Notes: generated by a model from the letters alone, not told the origin. A DNA stretch of 64,000 nucleotides from Batillaria attramentaria (GCA_018292915.2 JACVVK020000060.1:1007501-1071500), one strand, 5' to 3'; counted from the first letter of the stretch, positions 11,199 to 19,485 are shown. Numbers and translations: made by a program.

Positions 11199-11880
11199 CA
11201 CATGCAGTACTGCATTGCATTATCAAGTCTATGCCAATTTCCAAACCTTTTCATGCTTTCCTCAGTGACCTTCGCACGTCTATATCAAGACGCGAAAACA
11301 GACGACACTACTTGTCTCCATCTACTCCCGAAAAGAGATGCGGACAGTTAAGCTGACACTTAACTAGTCCTTGCTAACCTGGGTAATGCGCTGGCGCGGA
11401 GATATTTCCCGGGCCGGGGGATGGGGATCCAGCTGGCGTCCCGATCGGGAAGAGGAGAGGGAGCGGGGAGGAATATCAACAACTGAGAGTGGAGGCAGGA
11501 GAAGCTCTAAAATAATCGAGGGGGGAGGGGGTTACACGCATTGTGGACTGTGACATCATTTTCAGGACCAAGAATATTGAGTGGGAGGGAGGGGGGGGGG
11601 AATTGGGGCCCCCTTCCCACCCCCAAACCCTTGGTTCCTGCGCAGTTGTACTGTACGTCTCCACACGCTAAAGACGAAATGAACAACGCTAGGTAATAAA
11701 TATAATTTCATGCGGTTTTTTTTTTTTCTCCTTATTAATATTTTTTTCCCGTGTCGCCACAGCGGAGCCAAACAAGACTATCGTGGCCCATGCGTCGATG
11801 GGAAGGGCAAGCTGACGAAAGAGGAGAAACGCGCGATCAAGGCATACTGGAAGCTCTGCAAGGAGAACGGCCCCAATTGA
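1147..11880 (+). CDS. KAZ1: secreted five-domain Kazal-type serine protease inhibitor (gene span)
   Basis: Join 1147-1207, 2554-2644, 6066-6185, 7758-7877, 9604-9723, 10544-10663, 11763-11880 gives 750 nt and 249 residues. Residues 1-20 are a signal peptide ([20 protein letters not shown]). Five Kazal domains follow at about 25-61, 65-101, 105-141, 145-181 and 185-221, each with C1-x-C2-x7-C3-G-x-D/N-G-x-x-Y-x5-C4-x3-C5-x10-C6. C6 of each domain is encoded by the next exon, so introns cut every domain between C5 and C6. The tail (222-249) is Lys/Glu rich with one extra Cys. Kazal domains block serine proteases by presenting the P1 residue, two positions after C2. The P1 residues here are Phe, Arg, Phe, Leu and Phe, predicting mixed chymotrypsin-like, trypsin-like and elastase-like targets. 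Likely roles (inferred) are defence, digestion or secretion control. All joins keep frame. Confidence 0.88.
2554..2644 (+). CDS. KAZ1 exon 2, Kazal domain 1 (C1-C5)
   Basis: The acceptor TTTATTTCAG precedes it and the donor is GTAAGT. It encodes [19 protein letters not shown], then [12 protein letters not shown]. The P1 residue is Phe. It enters in phase 1 and leaves in phase 2. Confidence 0.85.
2705..2863. mobile_element. Short MITE with about 24-bp terminal inverted repeats
   Basis: The ends GTATTGTATTGGCGCTTTA and its near reverse complement (21 of 24 bases) bound a 159-bp element in KAZ1 intron 2. Internal sequence recurs in part at 48288-48362. Confidence 0.6.
2885..3200. repeat. Dispersed repeat of mollusc type
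   Basis: The stretch contains GGGCTCTAAGCGCC, TAAATAGGTGGGTCTTGAGG and GGTTCCAAAGAGCTGCAGCC, with the same general organisation as 21120-21660. I recognise the style as an abundant dispersed family in mollusc genomes but cannot name it. Confidence 0.45.
3500..4560. other. KAZ1 intron 2: (CAA)n tract then unannotated sequence
   Basis: A CAA/ACC-rich tract (3500-3580) is followed by about 900 bp in which I see no coding potential or recognisable repeat apart from a C-rich run near 4397-4412. Confidence 0.5.
4572..5524. repeat. Intronic minisatellite, 50-bp unit, about 20 copies
   Basis: The unit contains CTACGTGATCCCTAACTC and ACAGCGCTAGTATTGCACTG and repeats every 50 bp in the distal half. 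Several early units are shortened by about 20 bp. The copies at 5170-5460 are nearly identical and carry GTGTAAAA rather than GTGAAAA, marking the youngest expansion. Confidence 0.95.
5555..5717 (+). mobile_element. SINE-1 copy (tRNA-derived), divergent
   Basis: The SINE-1 family has a tRNA-like head (GGGGAGCCGGG, an A-box-like GGTAGA segment, a B-box-like GAGTTTGAGTCCCGG here), then GGGGCCAAA-TTGTGCTGGCC and a 3' part ending in GGACGTTAAA and CCAAACACCCACCC. This copy is among the most diverged in the window. Confidence 0.8.
5937..5979. repeat. Short tandem repeat, 11-bp unit
   Basis: CACTGGAACA is repeated about four times immediately upstream of KAZ1 exon 3. An A/AAC-rich stretch lies just before it. 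Confidence 0.85.
6066..6185 (+). CDS. KAZ1 exon 3, C6 of domain 1 and C1-C5 of domain 2
   Basis: It is 120 nt, phase 2 to phase 2, with donor GTAAGT. It encodes [10 protein letters not shown], then [19 protein letters not shown] and [10 protein letters not shown]1 is Arg, so domain 2 is the predicted trypsin-type domain. The acceptor (CAATAAG) has a weak pyrimidine tract. Confidence 0.82.
6638..6810 (+). mobile_element. SINE-1 copy, full length
   Basis: GGGGAGCCGGGCTGGCCGAATGG starts the head in two adjoining blocks. The copy runs through GGGGCCAAATATTTGTGCTGG to GGACGTTAAACCCCCAAACA. It follows a (TG)n run (6487-6540) and a LINE-like 3' end, AAAATAAAGTGTCATTGTCA (6598-6617). Confidence 0.85.
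6820..7445. repeat. 76-bp pyrimidine-rich minisatellite, eight copies
   Basis: CGCCTTCTCTATCTGTG recurs at 6871, 6947, 7023, 7099, 7175, 7251, 7327 and 7403, exactly 76 bp apart. The long open frames across it (for example 6594-7865) are artefacts of CT/TG repeats. Confidence 0.95.
7472..7566. repeat. (TG)n(CT)n compound microsatellite
   Basis: About 75 bp of TG is followed by CT repeats, upstream of KAZ1 exon 4. Confidence 0.95.
7758..7877 (+). CDS. KAZ1 exon 4, C6 of domain 2 and C1-C5 of domain 3
   Basis: It is 120 nt, phase 2 to 2, donor GTAAGT. It encodes [10 protein letters not shown], then [20 protein letters not shown] and GNQCELDC. P1 is Phe. A T-rich tract precedes the acceptor. 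Confidence 0.88.
8266..8345 (-). mobile_element. 3' end of a non-LTR retrotransposon
   Basis: CAAGTCAAGTCAAGTTTATTC followed by an A-rich stretch and CCCTCTGGGGGCATA resembles the 3' end of the minus-strand LINE at 51205-52460. Only the terminal tract is present. Confidence 0.5.
8490..8860. repeat. Poly(C) tract and (GATAA/GAGAT)n repeat
   Basis: A run of about 35 C at 8490-8525 is followed, at 8735-8860, by pentanucleotide repeats of GAGAT and GATAA type. No gene is seen. The neighbouring 8880-9170 shows nothing else recognisable. Confidence 0.85.
9604..9723 (+). CDS. KAZ1 exon 5, C6 of domain 3 and C1-C5 of domain 4
   Basis: It is 120 nt, phase 2 to 2, donor GTAAGT. It encodes [10 protein letters not shown], then [20 protein letters not shown] and GNACEREC. 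P1 is Leu, and the usual Pro after C2 is Gln. A (TG)n run (9464-9533) lies 70 bp upstream. Confidence 0.88.
9940..10262 (-). mobile_element. SINE-2 copy (tRNA-derived), full length
   Basis: Read on the minus strand it begins GGTGAGCGGTGGTCTAATAGG, continues through a B-box-like GGGTTCGAGCCCAGG, then CCGGGCTGCTCATCGGGGG, and ends GGGGGAAGCAGCCCGAATTT with a T/A-rich tail. The same element occurs in plus orientation at 23501-23800. Confidence 0.8.
10544..10663 (+). CDS. KAZ1 exon 6, C6 of domain 4 and C1-C5 of domain 5
   Basis: It is 120 nt, phase 2 to 2, donor GTAAGT. It encodes [10 protein letters not shown], then [19 protein letters not shown] and DNDCVLDC. P1 is Phe. Its first ten residues equal those of exon 5, consistent with exon duplication. 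Confidence 0.88.
11011..11195. repeat. (TG)n and two (GA)n microsatellites
   Basis: (TG)n at 11011-11085 runs into (GA)n at 11086-11105, and a second (GA)n is at 11160-11195. All lie in KAZ1 intron 6. The rest of that intron (to 11762) holds C-rich and G-rich runs but nothing I can name. Confidence 0.95.
11763..11880 (+). CDS. KAZ1 exon 7, C6 of domain 5, basic tail and stop
   Basis: The acceptor GTCGCCACAG follows a long T tract. It encodes [10 protein letters not shown], then [15 protein letters not shown] and [13 protein letters not shown], ending TGA at 11878-11880. The tail has one unpaired Cys. Confidence 0.85.
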
Positions 11881-12590
11881 ACGGCGCCAACCTGACCCTG
11901 CACTCACTCGCTCACTCACGATCTTCAGGAGAGAGGAAGCTATTTGAAAAAAGTAGACTGAAAAAAAAGAGGACTTTGACATCATTGGCAGGTTCATTGT
12001 CAAGAACTTTGAAACAGAAACAGAGAACATTTCGTAGGACTTCAAAGGCAAAAGGTTCAAAACCCGACTTTAACTCCCTGGACTTTCTGGGTGTATTGTA
12101 TGGTTTCTTCATCATTCCTAAAGTTTAAAAAAATCTGAGAAAAGTGACGGGCGACCCACACACAAACCACAAAGAAACAAACTTTCTCCTTTTGAAATCG
12201 TTTTGATTAACCAGAGGATAACGGTTAAAACATTTAAGGAAAAAGGAACTGGCTTCTGAATTGTTTTATTGTCACTTTTTGTTGTTGTTGCAGCTCAAAC
12301 ATTTCTTTCATTTTGAAGATCGTGTGTAAGAGTGTACACAGGGAATTGTCGGTGACTTTGCCCACAATAGCCATTTGCTGGCTGTGATTTTCTGAGATTT
12401 TCTGAATACGTTTTCTGACGTACTTTTGTTTGTGTAACCTAGTGATTTACATTCAAGCGTTAGTAATCTACTGACTCCCTCCCCCCCCCCTTACCGCCAC
12501 CCTCACCCATCCAAACCACAACCACACATACAGACACAACAGTATGTATCAAATAATTGTACACTCTCCAATTATCAGAATAAACGAAGC
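11881..12590 (+). other. KAZ1 3'UTR with polyadenylation signal
   Basis: About 700 bp follow the stop. AATAAA occurs at 12579-12584, just before a (TG)n run, and is the best poly(A) signal. Assigning this region as 3'UTR is inference. Confidence 0.5.
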
Positions 12591-12604
12591 ATGGTAAAAC
12601 GCAT

Positions 12605-12611
<7 letters not shown>

Positions 12612-12666
<55 letters not shown>

Positions 12667-12702
12667 GTGCGTGTGTGTGCGTGCGTGCGCTCGCGCGCGC
12701 GC

Positions 12703-12741
<39 letters not shown>
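12612..12741. repeat. (TG)n(CG)n(TG)n microsatellite
   Basis: Two TG runs are separated by a CG-rich core (TCGCGCGCGCGCG). Confidence 0.95.
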
Positions 12742-12745
<4 letters not shown>

Positions 12746-12847
12746 AGGGAACACGGATTTCACTAAGTCATCACAATCTCGTGACATACCTGTAGTGCTT
12801 CATTACGTCTGGATCCTAAAGTGCACATCTGTGAAATAATTGTCATA

Positions 12848-13000
12848 GTACAAAGAACAGCCCCAGCTGAACGGTGGCAACCTGACCCTGAACGCACTCA
12901 CGATCTTCTTGAGAGAAGAAGCTGTTACACTTAACCAAAACTCTAGTCTGTTAACGAAAAGAAAAGAAAAGAAAACAAAAATCTGAGAAAAGTGATTGGG
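12848..13000 (+). pseudogene. Relic copy of KAZ1 terminal exon end and 3'UTR
   Basis: CAAAGAACAGCCCCAGCTGA and GGCAACCTGACCCTG, then CACGATCTTC and GAGAGAAGAAGCTGTT, match 11858-11945 across the end of KAZ1 exon 7 and its 3'UTR, with substitutions and indels. AATCTGAGAAAAGTGA at 12980-12996 matches 12131-12147. It is a decayed duplication of the gene end; no Kazal motif survives. Confidence 0.7.
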
Positions 13001-13248
13001 TAGGTTTTAAGCCTGGTTAAAGAGTATTGCCTGCATGTGTTGTCTCCCTTGCCGCAACCAGCACGCATTTTTCGTGGCAGAGCACAAAGCTCCCACGAAA
13101 AATGCATGCTTGCTGCGGGTCTGTGTATGCACGATGGACAACTCATACAGGAAATAATAACTGGTAAAATGCGACAGTTTTCACCGCCTCTGTGCACACT
13201 GTGTAATAACACAGGGACCTCAAAATTGTTCGCAACTGTCCACTTTCC

Positions 13249-14123
13249 TTGTCACCGAGTATTTTAATTTTTGATTTTGATTTGATACCCATAAATACGG
13301 GAGCACCACAGGGGTGCGTCCTCTCTCCTGTCCTGTTTTCAATATACACAAACGAACTCTCATGTAACACACCAGTCTTGACTTCAATCAAATACGCAGA
13401 TGATATGGCGCTGGTTGGTCGACTGGTGGATGAAGATTCTCTTGCGCAGCATTTCACACAGGTTGAAACCCTCAGTCACTGGTTTCAAAAACGTTTTCAC
13501 ACCTTGAATGTCTCAAAAACTGAAGAACTTATTTTTGACAAGAGGAAGGACAGGGGCGCGCCCCAGCCTGTTGTGATCAACAACCAGCCAGTACAAACCA
13601 GTGTTGACAGAATCAAATACGTGGGCACGTTTCTTGACAGCAGCCTCCCCTGTTGATAATGTTGACTGCATTTACAAGAAAAGCCAACAACGATTGTACT
13701 TGCTGAGAAAACTTAGAAGTTTTGACGTAAATGAGGATGTACTTGAAATGGTGTACGGAAACGTGATCGAAAATGTTCTTACATTCAACATCGCCACACT
13801 TGGTATGGCAACGTAAGCGTGGAAAATAAGACGAAACTGACTCAACACAGCGAGCAAAGTGACTGACTGTCAGCAAAGACACCTTTCTGACCTGCATTAC
13901 CAGTATGTTAGTCAGTAATCCGTGCAGATCTTATATGACGACACCCATCCTCTAAATCCGTCCTTCCAAAAACTGCCCTCAGGTCGTCGCCTCAAAGTGC
14001 CCCTCGCTACGAAAATATGCAAACAAGAAATCGTTCGTGCCCAGTGCAGTTTCCATCTTGAATTCGCTGTGTTTCTGAAGTCTGGATCACGCAGCCAATT
14101 CCCTGTTTCTGCTAGCCCCCCCG

Positions 14124-14169
<46 letters not shown>

Positions 14170-14572
14170 GTAGTAATGAAACATGATTTACATGCACGCA
14201 CACCGACATGTATCTACGCGCACACCTAAACACCATGTGTGTATCACTTCCTAACCTCCCTGAGATTGCCATTCACAAGAGAGGCTCACTGATTGCAGCT
14301 CTTGAACGGGAGTCGACTGGCTCTTGGCGTGGAGCGCTGTCGGGTGTAAGACAACTGTTGTGTTTCGCGCTTGGCAGTGTTCCGTGGCTTGGGCCGGTTG
14401 GCTCTCTGCTTGTCAGTGGTGATGGCGTGCACGTGCTGCCTTTGCTTGTTAAAAAAACAACAACCAAAAAAAAAAAAAAAAAACAAAACAAAAAAACAAA
14501 CCACAACGTGCTGTATGGAAGGTTGATTGCATTTTATGTCACTTGTATGATGTTATGTTTATGTTTTACAAA

Positions 14573-14610
<38 letters not shown>

Positions 14611-14840
14611 ATAGCCGGTCCTTAAATGGACTTTTATTTAATCAAGCTATTATTATCATTAATATTATTATTTAGCTAATTTATTATCGGAATTACCACA
14701 GCGTATACTTTTATGTTGTGATACTCGTAATCTTATGTCATATTTTATCAGTATTTTATATTGTGCAGAGCGGGCACCACTTGAAAAGAAAATTTTTTCC
14801 GGTTTTTAAAGGACTGGACAATAAAGATGATTTGATCTGA
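13249..14840 (+). mobile_element. Decayed non-LTR retrotransposon (LINE) with reverse transcriptase
   Basis: The frame at 13288-13653 carries the RT signatures TGAPQGCVLSPVLFSIYTNE and IKYADDMAL, that is the GxPQGxxLSP block and the YADD active site. A frameshift near 13654 moves the C-terminal part (YKKSQQRLYLLRKLRSFDV) to another frame, a second shift occurs near 13805, and HPLNPSFQKLPSGRRLKVPL at about 13946-14005 is the usual near-C-terminal block. A (CA)n (14127-14166) interrupts the 3' region, and the tail GACAATAAAGATGATTTGA (about 14818-14836) is a typical LINE 3' end. The element is 5'-truncated and non-functional. Confidence 0.8.
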
Positions 14841-14850
14841 CTATAAGAAG

Positions 14851-15022
14851 GGTGGGTGGGTGTTTAGGGGATTTAACGTCCTTTTCCAACACATACGGGT
14901 GATATCAAAGACGGGGCAACGATGAAAAAGCCAGCACAAATATTTGGCCCCAGCCGGGATACGAACTCACGACCCGAGCATTAGAAGTCCAACGCTCTAC
15001 CACTCGGCCACCCCGGCTCCCC
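14851..15022 (-). mobile_element. SINE-1 copy, minus orientation
   Basis: It has the full reverse complement of the SINE-1 pattern, from GGTGGGTGTTTAGGGG to the CCGGCTCCCC head, with B-box complement CGAACTCACGACC. A short second 3' fragment follows at about 15036-15071. Confidence 0.85.
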
Positions 15023-15214
15023 TTTACTATAATGAGGGGGTGGGCGTTTGATGGTTTAACGTCCTTTTGGCAATAAGAACAATCTGTCGTTTGTCAGTAA
15101 TCGCGAAAAGGGAGTGTGAATTGTGCGTATCGTGTGAAAACATTTCGGGGAGCACAGCTGCGGTCGCACTGGGGTGTCAATTGATGCACCAGGAAGTTGC
15201 GATCAGAAGAAACT

Positions 15215-15310
15215 GGATAAATGCTACGTGTTCACTCTAGCTAGATCACAGTCACAGACCTCGTGGACACAAAGACTCGCAAGCCTACAGTCAGAAGCTG
15301 ATCAGGAAAC
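15215..15310 (+). promoter_or_regulatory. Core promoter and 5'UTR of KAZ2
   Basis: GGATAAATGC at 15215 takes the place of the TATA-like box of KAZ1. The following 90 bp (GACCTCGTGGACAC, CAAGCCTACAGTCAGAAG) align with the KAZ1 leader up to the ATG, indicating tandem duplication that included the promoter. Confidence 0.6.
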
Positions 15311-15371
15311 ATGCCTGGAAAATCTCTTCTTCTTCTCGCCGTCACCGTGCTGGCCTTCTGGATCCAAGCGG
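15311..15371 (+). CDS. KAZ2 exon 1, signal peptide
   Basis: It is 61 nt ending in phase 1 before GTGAGA, matching KAZ1 exon 1 in length, phase and sequence. Confidence 0.85.
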
Positions 15372-18308
15372 GTGAGACACGCACTTCTTTATAACACTGG
15401 CCCCGTTTACATTAGCTTAAAATACCGCCCTGAGAGCGCCCTGTCGCGTTTACACTTGGACAAACCGCTCCGAAAACGCACCGATCTCAGACTACCTACA
15501 GTGGGTAGTCTGAGGGCGCTCTAGCTTAGGGCGCTTTCGTCACGTCACGTGGGGCCCTGTGTCACCGTAGCAACACGCCATTTTTGCAAATGGCGAAGGT
15601 CGTTTTTTTTTTTTTTTTTCCTGCCAGGCATACAAAAACCCGTGCTTTCTGGGCGCTGCCATCTTGAATATGTCACCTTCCTCGAGAGCACGTGATATAT
15701 CAGCTCCCCTTCCACGACTGTGTAATGTAAACGCCGTGGAGCGCTCTCAGTACGGTGTGCTTTTGGCGGCGCCCTCAGAGCGCTCTGTAATGTAAAACAG
15801 GGCCACTGTTTCTGACCGGCTGGCTAGAAAACCGTTTCTAAGGGCCGCTGCTACACGTTGCCAGGATTGGTACTTGCAGGGCTGGGAACGCAGGAAACCC
15901 TAATTAAATCGCTGGCGGCTAGCTGGCAAATCCCCCTTGCCGGTGCCGGCGCGGGAATAGAAAGCCGTTCCATTTTTCCTGGCAGCCAGCTAGCCACAGG
16001 CAGCCCGTACAGCCAACTGACCAATCACTGCCCAAACCTTGCAACGCCGCAGGCTGCGTGTGCGCAAAAACCGCTGCCCGATAGCAGGCAGCCGAGTACG
16101 GCAACATGCAGACTGGCAGTCGTGTAACCGTGCGCTTAAGACTTGCTGCCTTCTTTGTGGTAAAATTGATACGGACTTACCATAACTTAGCTGGTCCACT
16201 TCGTCAGACGTGTCGAGTTTGCACGCCTACCAGCGGTGAAATGCACCCACAGCCAATTAAAACCCAATTGTCACGGTCAAAAGGTCAAAATACGCCAAAA
16301 CGACAACCTCATCAGATTCAGCAGTGTCTCAGCTTTCAGAAAATACCTTTGTTTACGGGCAAAAGCTTGCCGTTGTTTTTTTTTTTTAATAATTTTTTGT
16401 TGCAAGGTGCTCCTCGCTTAGGTCCCTTGGTTTTTAGTAGAAACAAAGCATCCCATCCGGGGATTTTGAGGAATATCACCATATCACCATAATTTATGTT
16501 CTTCCATCCGGGCTCTTCGGTATCGAGGGAATCCCTTTCGTGCCCTTCTCTGTGATTGTGATCAGCATGCCCTGCCGTGTTGTACATGCAATTTCGGATG
16601 TAAAACTGACACAAGACCAAGGAAAATGATTCAGAAAGTGTTTGAATATCCCCGAACGTAGACCGAATTGGTGGACAACTTGTAAGAAATCTACAGACTG
16701 CATACGATGTTTCGTTTCACGCAATACACGGGTCACTGTACACGTCACGCACACAAAGCGAGACATTTTTTGCAAGTGGGAAATGACTAGTCTAGATTCT
16801 GCTAGTGTCTACAGTCAGGCCGTGAAACGAAACATCGTATGCAGTTTTCAGCATCTTTGGTAAGACCTGGAAAACGTGTCAACAGAATAGGTTACCACTG
16901 ACCTGAAGCGTTTTTCACGATACATAAATATTCCATCTGAATCAAGAGTTTAGTCTTTCCTTCTTTTCTAAATCAACATTAGGTAATATACTTACCACTG
17001 CTGAAACAACTTCAGCTTTCGTATTCTTCACGTAGAGAACCCATGGAACCCATGGCAGATGGGAGTCTCGTGTGACTGTGCGTTCGGTTTGTCACCACTC
17101 TTCTTGAAGTCTGTAAAGCGTTGGACCCCGTAACTTCGGGCAACTGATGCAAACTGATCTACGGGGCAATGTAAACCTAGGACATGCAGGAGACGCTGCA
17201 CCTTCATGCTAATTTATCAAACTCCCGATTACAAAAAAAGCGTAGAAAACCAATAACAATTACAACTACGTAAAACAAAGATAAATACTAAGCGCATATA
17301 CAGCAAATATTGCAACTTATCATCTCCTAGCCGCAATAAACCCGTTCGCAGCATATGCCAAACATCACTTATTCCTAACCACTGGTAGTGAAGACGTGAG
17401 TGAGGCGTTAAAAAGAAGAAATATAGATGAAAGGGCCGAACTTAGAAATCAGCCGAGAGATGAGAAGAAGGACAGAGCGGCTAAATTCGGGAGGTTTTAA
17501 AGAGAAAGATACAGGCGTATGGGCTGGTGAGGGATAGACAGAGAGGTAGAAAGGAAAATTCCTTAGTTGCCAATGAAGACAACATGCCTGGGATGCAGTT
17601 GGAGAATTGACCGCTCCAATACGGAACCTCCCCGCCGTGGGGCGGTTTGGGAAAACAACGCACCAGAGATTGGTGCGTTGTGAAGGTCTTCAACATGACA
17701 GGTGTTCAGCAGCACCAGCAGGGCGCTGCGAACAAAGCCCGCCAGGGTGAAGACCAGGTGGGGGGAATCCAGTGAACATTGGACTGAAACTTGCTGCTGC
17801 GCGCAGCGAAATCTGCCCCATCCCATAAAGTTGTTTCGCTATAGAGAAACAACTTAACAACAACAACAACAACAACAACCAACCCGAAAGTGGAATTGAG
17901 GCTGAACAAATGGACGTCGAATAAATGCCGTGTACAGTAAATGTTAATCTTTGATGAAAAGACACATACAATTTTCATTACATTGCAGATTGTTGCGAAT
18001 GCCCTGCTGGTATCCACCTGCCAGTGTGCGGGACGGACGGAGTTACCTACGAAAACGACTGTTTCCTGGATTGCGCGTAAGTTTACATGAAAATTAGATC
18101 GCACCATTTATGAACGGGTTTCCCATACTGCTCAGGCGAAGAGGACGTCATTGCCCCCCCCCCTCCCGCATTTTATCCTTTATTCGGCTTGCTTAGTAAA
18201 TAAGCAGTGTAGCGCTGACCAACCTACCTAAGCCAGTTTTGAATTTTGATGGGGTGAAAGCTGGAGGAGGCAGAGAGAAATCTCTGATGTGTGTGTGTGT
18301 TCGATTGC

Positions 18309-18366
<58 letters not shown>

Positions 18367-18639
18367 CGTTGCTAATTCTAGTAGTATCTATTCTCAAAGA
18401 TGAGTTCATCATTATTGCATCATTATGTATTGCGCCTGCTTCACGGTGAGAGAGAGAGAGAGAGAGAGATGAAGCAGGTGGGTGGGTGTTTGGGTGTTTA
18501 TCGTCCTTTTAGTGACAGATGGGGCAACGAAAAAAAAAAAAAAAAAAAAGGCCAGCACAAATATCTGGCCCCAGAGATTCGAACTCGCGACCCAAGCATT
18601 GAGACGGAGTCCAACGCTTTACCGCTCAGCTATCCCGGC

Positions 18640-18678
<39 letters not shown>

Positions 18679-18714
18679 CAACGTGCAGCATGCAGTATGT
18701 TTGTTTAACATTTT

Positions 18715-18775
<61 letters not shown>

Positions 18776-18926
18776 CAACTCCCGCCACAGGGGAGTCGCA
18801 CAGGACTACCACGGCGAGTGTGTTCCGGATTCTGGGAACGTCAAGAAAGACGAGGGGACGCAAGGGAAGAGGGGGTTCCGTAAGGAGACCCGGCTATTCT
18901 GCCTGCCTGGCCTCTGGTGCCGTTAA
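15311..18926 (+). CDS. KAZ2: secreted single-domain Kazal-type inhibitor (gene span)
   Basis: Join 15311-15371, 17989-18076, 18791-18926 gives 285 nt and 94 residues. Residues 1-20 are a signal peptide nearly identical to that of KAZ1 ([20 protein letters not shown]). One Kazal domain spans about residues 23-60. C1-C5 come from exon 2 (CCECPAGIHLPVCGTDG, VTYENDCFLDC) and C6 from exon 3 (GVAQDYHGEC). P1 is Ala, which usually favours elastase- or subtilisin-like targets. Unlike KAZ1 it has an extra Cys right before C1 and two more in a divergent basic tail ending FCLPGLWCR, so the nine-cysteine mature protein has three cysteines outside the canonical set. It is a paralogue of KAZ1 that either lost or never gained the internal 120-nt modules. 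Confidence 0.82.
15399..15804. mobile_element. PIF/Harbinger-like MITE in KAZ2 intron 1
   Basis: The terminal inverted repeats are GGCCCCGTTTACATTA and TAATGTAAAACAGGGCC. The element is flanked by a 3-bp ACT target duplication (15396-15398 and 15805-15807). The paralogous intron of KAZ1 (about 1226-1245) has the same flanks with no insertion. The 3-bp duplication fits PIF/Harbinger, but family assignment is inference. Confidence 0.8.
16698..16844. repeat. Perfect 24-bp inverted repeat with 99-bp loop
   Basis: The arm at 16698-16721 (starting CTGCATACGATG) is exactly the reverse complement of 16821-16844. No target duplication was identified. Confidence 0.8.
17740..17880 (-). repeat. Dispersed repeat R37, copy 1 (inverted)
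   Basis: On the minus strand it reads GTTAAGTTGTTTC, TTTATGGGATGGGGCAGATT and TCGCTGCGCGCAG, then AAGTTTCAGT, matching 37045-37120 and 43262-43310. Confidence 0.65.
17989..18076 (+). CDS. KAZ2 exon 2, Kazal C1-C5
   Basis: The acceptor CATTGCAG precedes it and the donor is GTAAGT. It enters in phase 1 and leaves in phase 2, like KAZ1 exon 2. It carries the extra Cys (DCCEC). Confidence 0.86.
18285..18364. repeat. (TG)n microsatellite
   Basis: About 80 bp of TG with a CGATTGCG interruption near its start. Confidence 0.95.
18479..18642 (-). mobile_element. SINE-1 copy, minus orientation, flanked by (GA)n
   Basis: It shows the SINE-1 reverse complement with a poly(A) run inside (18531-18549). 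(GA)n repeats lie at both sides (18448-18468 and 18641-18676). Confidence 0.8.
18716..18774. repeat. (TG)n microsatellite at the KAZ2 exon 3 acceptor
   Basis: The TG run ends 16 bp before exon 3 (acceptor CCGCCACAG), so UG repeats lie in the branch-point and pyrimidine-tract region of this intron. Confidence 0.95.
18791..18926 (+). CDS. KAZ2 exon 3, C6, basic tail and stop
   Basis: The exon encodes GVAQDYHGEC, then a Lys/Arg/Gly-rich tail ending RLFCLPGLWCR and TAA at 18924-18926. The tail is unrelated to that of KAZ1. Confidence 0.8.
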
Positions 18927-19485
18927 CTGAATGAATCCATCGTGAGGCTACAGAACACAGATACATATCGTTAGTCCCACGTGTCGATTGTTATATGTCC
19001 TTTTAGATTTTTCCAGTGGGAATATCGACACCGCGGACTAATACGAAGGACTGACGAGACCTTGAGTAAGTGTAGGACTATAGACACCTAGGACTATCGA
19101 GCGCAGGACTACACAAAAAATCAGACTATCGATACGGAATGTATAAATCGCCGGACTATCGACACGTAGGACAGACAGACACATAAGGCGGGAGGTGACG
19201 CCTCTCTCTCTCTGTCTCTCTCTCTAATGCACTAATGAACAATTTACTGTACGATCACCCTACTGGTAAGCAAGTCTGATGACTTACCAACTTCTAATAT
19301 TTATAAATAGTTTTCCCGGTTTCTGTCGTTATACCTGGACGGTGGTATATATACATCGTACCAATGTTCTATGTTCTGTGCCTTGTGCTTGAGATGTGCT
19401 GTTTTGCATCTGATGTGCATGTGAATTGCGGTTGAGTCTGCATGCACTGTTTCCCCCTTCAGTCATGGGCCTTGAGCCTCCACTG

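Larger units (their letters stand above)
15805..17988 (+). other. KAZ2 intron 1 remainder
   Basis: No exon is seen. It contains GC-rich unannotated sequence (15840-16130), a perfect 24-bp inverted repeat (16698-16844), unannotated sequence, and a minus-strand copy of a dispersed repeat (17740-17880) followed by (CAA)n. Confidence 0.5.
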
